NCBI RefSeq assembly: GCF_014805685.1
Contig: NC_060886.1
Span: forward strand, 26,995,652 to 27,059,651
Source of the DNA: Silurus meridionalis
Lineage: Eukaryota; Chordata; Actinopteri; Siluriformes; Siluridae
DNA length: 64,000 nt
Reading direction: 5' to 3'
In this document: positions 58,607-64,000 of the stretch, one piece after another
Layout: every line of letters begins with the position of its first letter
How positions within the stretch are numbered: the stretch's first letter is position 1
The notes under the pieces: generated by a model
Told to the model about the DNA's origin: nothing
Databases searched by the model: none
What the model saw: the letters and a program-made list of their open reading frames with translations, nothing else
Translations under genes and position numbers: made by a program

Positions 58607-59852
58607 TACAATCTCTCATACTTATTATTAAGTATTAAGTCGGCCTGAGCACCGAGGAGCAGGCCAGAATGGCCTGCAACCAAAGGTGCGAAGTATTATT
58701 GTTTTCCTTAGAATTTATTATTAGGGCCCGAGCACCAATGGTGCGTAGGACCCTATTGTTTTTGCTCAGATTATTATTAGGGCCCGAGCACAGAGGAGCA
58801 GGCCAGAATGGCCTCCACCAAAGGTGCGAATTCTGAGAACAGGAAGTGTCTAATATCTAAAGCAAAAAATGTCTTATTGGGATGACATGTGGTGTGAATG
58901 TGGTGCCAAGAATTTCCGATCGCATCGATGTGCAATTTGTGAATCTCGGACATAGCGCCACCAACAGGCGCCAGGAAGTGTGTCAGTCGCAAAAGGTGGA
59001 TTTTTTGACAGTTGCATGTGGTGAACTTTTAAATACTCCTCCTAGGATATTCATGCGATTGACACCAAACGTGGTCATCAAGATGCTGAGACATTGTAGA
59101 TGATAAATTGCGAAGGGATTTTTGATATCTCGAACGCTGTTCCCATGGCAACGCGTCAAACTTTACTTTCATTTTTAGGCGTATTTAAGCTCTTGGCATG
59201 CACTTTGGGTGCCTTAACATGCTCGAAAACACTGGAGATTTGGCACAGACGTCAAAGTCGTCTGCCATTAGGACCGGTCAAAGACTGGAACATAGGCGTA
59301 GGGCTCTGTAGCACCCCCTGTAATGCAAAAACAAATATTGGTGCACAGATCGGGCAAACGTACGCACATGTACGAGGGTTGGTATGCATATAGATCTCAT
59401 TGACCCAAACAACTTTCACAATCAAAGCTATTAGCTCCGCCCAACCTGAAGTCAGCCATGTTGGGTTGTTAAATAAGTGCATGCGGTGAACTTTTAAATA
59501 GTCCTGCTAGGGAATTCATGCGATTGACATCAAACATGGTGAACATGATGCGAGACATTGCACTTGCTAAATTGTGAAGGATTATTGATATCTCGAACGG
59601 TGCTACCATGGCGAGGCAACAAATTTATGGCAAATTCAGGGAAACAGGTAGTGTCTAATATCTAAAGCAAAAAATGTCTTATTCGGATGACGCGTGGTGT
59701 TTATGTTCGGCCAAGGATTCCGATCGCATCAATGTGCCTATTGTGAATCTTGGACATAGCGCCCCCAACAGGCGCCAGGAAGTGTGTCAGTCACAAAAGG
59801 TGGATTTTTTGACAGTTGCATGTGGTGAACTTTTAAATACTCCTCCTAGGAT

Positions 59853-60735
59853 CAGAATCAGAATCAGAATCAGAATCAGGTTTATTGGCCAAGTGTGTTG
59901 ACACACACAAGGAATTTGGTTCCAGCTGTTTGTTACTCTCAAAAGTACAGACATAAATAAAAACCTATACAAGACAAAACAGACACGATAAGATAAAAAC
60001 AGACTATACAAGACAATACAGACAATATGAGACAGTATAGACAGTGTGGGTAATAAATAGGGATACAGACCAGTAATGTACATAAAGTGTGGGAGTGCAT
60101 GGTAGTGCAAATGACAGTATTGTGTGCCAGGTATGATGAGAGAGTTTACTATAAAACTTTGTACAGTATATAGAAGCAATAGTATATAGAAGCAATAGTG
60201 TGTGCAACATATACAGATAATGTGATGACTGACAGTTCTGTGCAGTACTCATAGATGTGAGCAGGGAATATAATTATAGTCAGTTGTTAGTGAGGGTGAT
60301 TGCTTGGGGAAAGAAACTGTTTCTGTGTCTGGCAGATTTAGTGAACAAAGTTCTGTAGCGCCTGCCAGAAGGGAGGAGCTGAAAGATGTTGTGTCCAGGG
60401 TGTGAAGGGTCATTAATGATTTTTCCTGCCCGGTTTCTGGTTCTTGTATGGTACAAGTCCTGGAGAGTGGGCACCAATGATTTTTTCCGCTGTTTTAACA
60501 GTTTTCTGCAGTCTGTTTATGTCCTGTTTTGTTGCTGCTCCAAACCAGATGGTGACTGATGAGCACAGGACAGATTCAATGACTACAGTGTAGAACTGTA
60601 TCAACAGCTCCTGTGGCAGACTGTACTTCCTTAATTGCCTTAGAAAGTACATCCTCTGCTGGGACTTTTTCAGAATCGAGTTTATGTTTGATTCCCATTT
60701 CAGGTCTTGGGAAATGGTAGTGCCCAGAAACTTGA
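59853..60735 (-). mobile_element. L2/Rex-group LINE, 5'-truncated, (CTGATT)n tail
   Basis: On the minus strand it ends GGCCAATAAACCTGATTCTG, with CTGATT repeats. AGGAT flanks both sides (59848-59852, 60736-60740). The corresponding site in copy 1 (AGGAT at 30927-30931, followed by ATTCATCCAATTGAC) is uninterrupted. Confidence 0.85.
60280..60665 (-). pseudogene. LINE RT C-terminal region
   Basis: Two overlapping frames: MYFLRQLRKYSLPQELLIQF and VVIESVLCSSVTIWFGAATK (60413-60652), then NRAGKIINDPSHPGHNIFQL, LPSGRRYRTL and SFFPQAI (60280-60477). These are the last part of the LINE ORF after the RT domain, ending near the stop. A frameshift separates them. Confidence 0.75.
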
Positions 60736-61470
60736 AGGATATTCATCCAATTGACACCAAACGTAATCAACATGATGCCGAGACATTGTAGATGATAAAT
60801 TGAAAAGGAATTTTTGATATCTTGAATGCTGTTCCCATGGCAACGCGTCAAACTTGACTTTTATTTTTACTAGCGCCCCCGTTTGTCTAAAATGTGTGGT
60901 TTCTTTTACCTACAGTCCCCAAATGGGTCAGTAACAACATAAAATAGTCCACTGATATTTACCCACTTGATGCACTTGCCCACCGTTCATTGTTTTCTGG
61001 GAGACACCATATAGCGATACACAAATGTGCGAGGGCCCGCCATCGCTGCTTGCCCTCTTTTTTTTTTTTCTTTTTTTTTTTATACATTTTTACACACATT
61101 GGCCATTTGGGGTCCCTTAACATGCTCGAAAACTCTTGAAATTTGGCACACACGTTTGTCACTAGGCCGGGGCAAAGACTGGAATACAGGCGTGGCAGGG
61201 GGGCTCTGTAGCGCCCCCTGTAATGCAAAAACAAACATTAGTGCACAGATCCGGCAATTACGTTCGCACATGCACGAGAGTTGGTACGCATATAGACCTC
61301 ATCGACCTAAACAACTTTCACCCTCAAAAATTTGAGCTCCGCCCAACAGGAAGTCGGCCATTTAGGTTTGTTTTATATGTGCATGCTTGCACACCGTGCA
61401 TTGTTTATTGGGAGGCACCGTATAGCAATACACAAACGTATGAGGGCCCGCCATCGCTGCTTGCAGCTAT

Positions 61471-61645
61471 GTTTATTATTATTACTGTTCGTAGGATTTC
61501 GGCAATTAATTTACGGCCCATACCGTTTGTTCCAGCAATCGGAATTCCCGGGATGCTGCATCAAACAGGCTCAAAAAAATGAATGGGGAATCCAATCCGC
61601 CACAGATCGGCCAGCGTTCACCCCACATGCTCGTAAGAAATATCT
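61471..61645. repeat. Repeat flank shared with 31346-31505
   Basis: Same sequence as beyond the first inverted family copy. It ends at the start of satellite array II. Confidence 0.55.
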
Positions 61646-64000
61646 AGAGCAAAAGAAAAACGGTTCTTCAAACAATGTGTAAAAAATAAATTCAGCATGG
61701 ACTTGACAAAGATTTATTTTACATGTTTCTGCTGTGTCAAAAATATGACTTTTTTTCATGCAAATATGATGGCTATAATGGAAATGTTAAATTTCATACT
61801 CATAATCATAATTTCGAGAAAAACTGACAAAAAGTAAACAATCAGGTGTTGAAAGGCATAATTGATCAAAATCGCATCAACACCTCATGTTTGGCAACAC
61901 CATCTATGCGCTGTACAGAAAAAGCTTATGTAGCTGAAATTGCGATTCCGAAAGTCTCAGCCTTGTAGAGCAAAAGGAAAACGGTTTTTCGAACAAAGTA
62001 AATTTGCACCAACAGCATGCATTTGACAAACATTCTTTAACATGTTTATGATGTGCTATAACAAAACAAATCATATGTTGTCAAAAATAATTAAATATAA
62101 TAAATTTTAATACAAATATGATGAATATTTCGAAAATATTAAATTTCACATTCATAATCATAATTTCGAGAAAAACTGTTTATAACTTTTAAAAGGTTAA
62201 AAATTAAATGTGGAAATTCATATTGTATAAAAACGCAACACCACCATGTTTGGCAACACCGCTATGTGCTGTAAAAACAAGCTTCTAATGGGCTGATAAT
62301 GCGATTCCGCAAGCCTCAGGCTCGTTGAGCAAAAGGAAAACGGTTCTTCAAACAATGTGTAAAAATAAATTCAGCATGGACTTGACAAAGATTTATTTTA
62401 CATGTTTCTGATGTGATATAACAACAGAAATCATGGTTGTCAAAATATGACTTTTTCATGGATATAATGGAAATGTTAAATTTCATACTCATGATCATAA
62501 TTTCGAGAAAAACTGACAAAAAGTAAACAATCAGGTGTTGAAAGGCATAATTGATCAAAATCGCATCAACACCTCATGTTTGGCAACACCATCTATGCGC
62601 TGTACAGAAAAAGCTTATGTAGCTGAAACTGCGATTCCGAAAGTCTCAGCCTTGTAGAGCAAAAGGAAAACGGTTTTTCGAACAAAGTAAATTTGCACCA
62701 ACAGCATGCATTTGACAAACATTCTTTAACATGGTTATGATGTGCTATAACAAAACAAGGCTCAGGCTCGTAGAGCAAAAGGAAAACGGTTCTTCAAACA
62801 ATGTGTAAAAAATAAATTCATCATGGACTTAAAGATTTATTTTACATGTTTCTGATGTGTCAAAATATGACTTTTTTTTCATGCAAATATGATGGCTATA
62901 ATGGAAATGTTAAATTTCATACTCATAATCATAATTTCGAGAAAAACTGACAAAAAGTAAACAATCAGGTGTTGAAAGGCATAATTGATCAAAATCGCAT
63001 CAACACCTCATGTTTGGCAACACCATCTATGCGCTGTACAGAAAAAGCTTATGTAGCTGAAATTGCGATTCCGAAAGTCTCAGCCTTGTAGAGCAAAAGG
63101 AAAACGGTTTTTCGAACAAAGTAAATTTGCACCAACAGCATGCATTTGACAAACATTCTTTAACATGTTTATGATGTGCTATAACAAAACAAATCATATG
63201 TTGTCAAAAATAATTAAATATAATAAATTTTAATACAAATATGATGAATATGTCGAAAATATTACATTTCACATTTATAAACATAATTTAGAGAAAAACT
63301 GTTTATAACTTTTAAAAGGTTAAAAATTAAATGTGGAAATTCATATTGTATAAAAAAAACGCAACACCACCATGTTTGGCAACACGGCTATGTGCTGTAA
63401 AAAACAAGCTTCTAATGGGCTGATAATGCAATTCCGCAAGCCTCAGGCTCGTTGAGCAAAAGGAAAACGGTTCTTCAAACAATGTGTAAAATATAAATTC
63501 AGCATGGACTTGACAAAGATTTATTTTACATGTTTCTGATGTGTCAAAAATATGACTTTTTTTCATGCAAATATGATGGATATAATGGAAATGTTAAATT
63601 TCATACTCATAATCATAATTTCGAGAAAAACTGACAAAAAGTAAACAATCAGGTGTTGAAAGGCATAATTGATCAAAATCGCATCAACACCTCATGTTTG
63701 GCAACACCATCTATGCGCTGTACAGAAAAAGCTTATGTAGCTGAAATTGCGATTCCGAAAGTCTCAGCCTTGTAGAGCAAAAGGAAAACGGTTTTTCGAA
63801 CAAAGTAAATTTGCACCAACAGCATGCATTTGACAAACATTCTTTAACATGGTTATGATGTGCTATTACAAAACAAATCATATTTTGTCAAAAATAATTT
63901 AATATAATACATTTTAATACAAATATGATGAATATTTCGAAAATATTAAATTTCACATTCATAATCATAATTTCGAGAAAAACTGTCAAAAGTGAACAAT
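61646..64000 (+). repeat. Satellite array II, strict A/B dimers
   Basis: Monomer landmarks lie at about 61661 (B), 61982 (A), 62341 (B), 62671 (A), 62787 (B), 63105 (A), 63468 (B) and 63790 (A). The A/B alternation is strict and the array continues past the right edge. The short 116 bp step at 62671-62787 repeats the one in array I. Confidence 0.92.

Larger units (their letters stand above)
58640..61470 (-). repeat. GGGCCCGAGCAC-family repeat (copy 2, two partial units)
   Basis: Inverted family copies with three terminal modules at 58640-58830, a LINE insertion at 59853-60735, a unit end at about 61054 (GGGCCCGCCATCGCTGCTTG) and a second truncated unit to about 61470. CTGTAGCGCCCCCTG-type motifs are retained. 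Confidence 0.8.

Noticed and set aside
59100..59393. ORFs of 90-130 codons in the GGGCCCGAGCAC repeats
   Set aside because: Frames differ from copy to copy and the nucleotide blocks, not codons, are what is conserved.

Overview
The window looks like teleost fish nuclear DNA. It has intron-containing coding exons, several Tc1/mariner transposons, L2-, RTE- and L1-type LINEs, a tRNA-Glu-headed SINE, Gypsy, DIRS-like and retroviral LTR relics, microsatellites and an AT-rich satellite. No bacterial-type gene, operon, rRNA or CRISPR is present. The species cannot be named from the sequence.

Positions 1-6.2 kb hold the only convincing cellular gene: coding exons 1-3 of rrp1 (ribosomal RNA processing protein 1) on the minus strand. 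Exon 4 onwards lies beyond the left edge. Introns 2 and 3 are filled with Tc1 copies, a TA-flanked MITE, a LINE 3' end and microsatellites. A CpG-rich divergent promoter region follows at 5.77-6.2 kb.

Positions 7.2-10.5 kb are two tandem copies of a long non-coding dispersed repeat, called here the GGGCCCGAGCAC family. Positions 10.5-31.5 kb are a dense transposon block: RTE LINE, MITE, Tc1, L1, Gypsy, a DIRS-like recombinase fragment, an internally deleted mini-RTE, a CRE-rich GC repeat, a multiply nested L2, a retrovirus-like element and the GGGCCCGAGCAC family again. Positions 31.5-42.07 kb are satellite-like: first diverged AT-rich repeats, then a true tandem array of about 345 bp monomers of two alternating types.

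At 42,070 the sequence jumps back to the equivalent of 12,190 and the whole block repeats to about 61.64 kb. It then enters a second satellite array that runs off the right edge. The window therefore contains a tandem segmental duplication with a unit of about 29.9 kb. The two copies differ by insertions with recognisable empty sites (a retroviral element and LINEs), by deletions, and by a local 600 bp tandem expansion that may be an assembly artefact. All mobile-element coding regions seen are broken or truncated. The interest lies in the duplication history, the satellite organisation and several chimeric, internally deleted elements.
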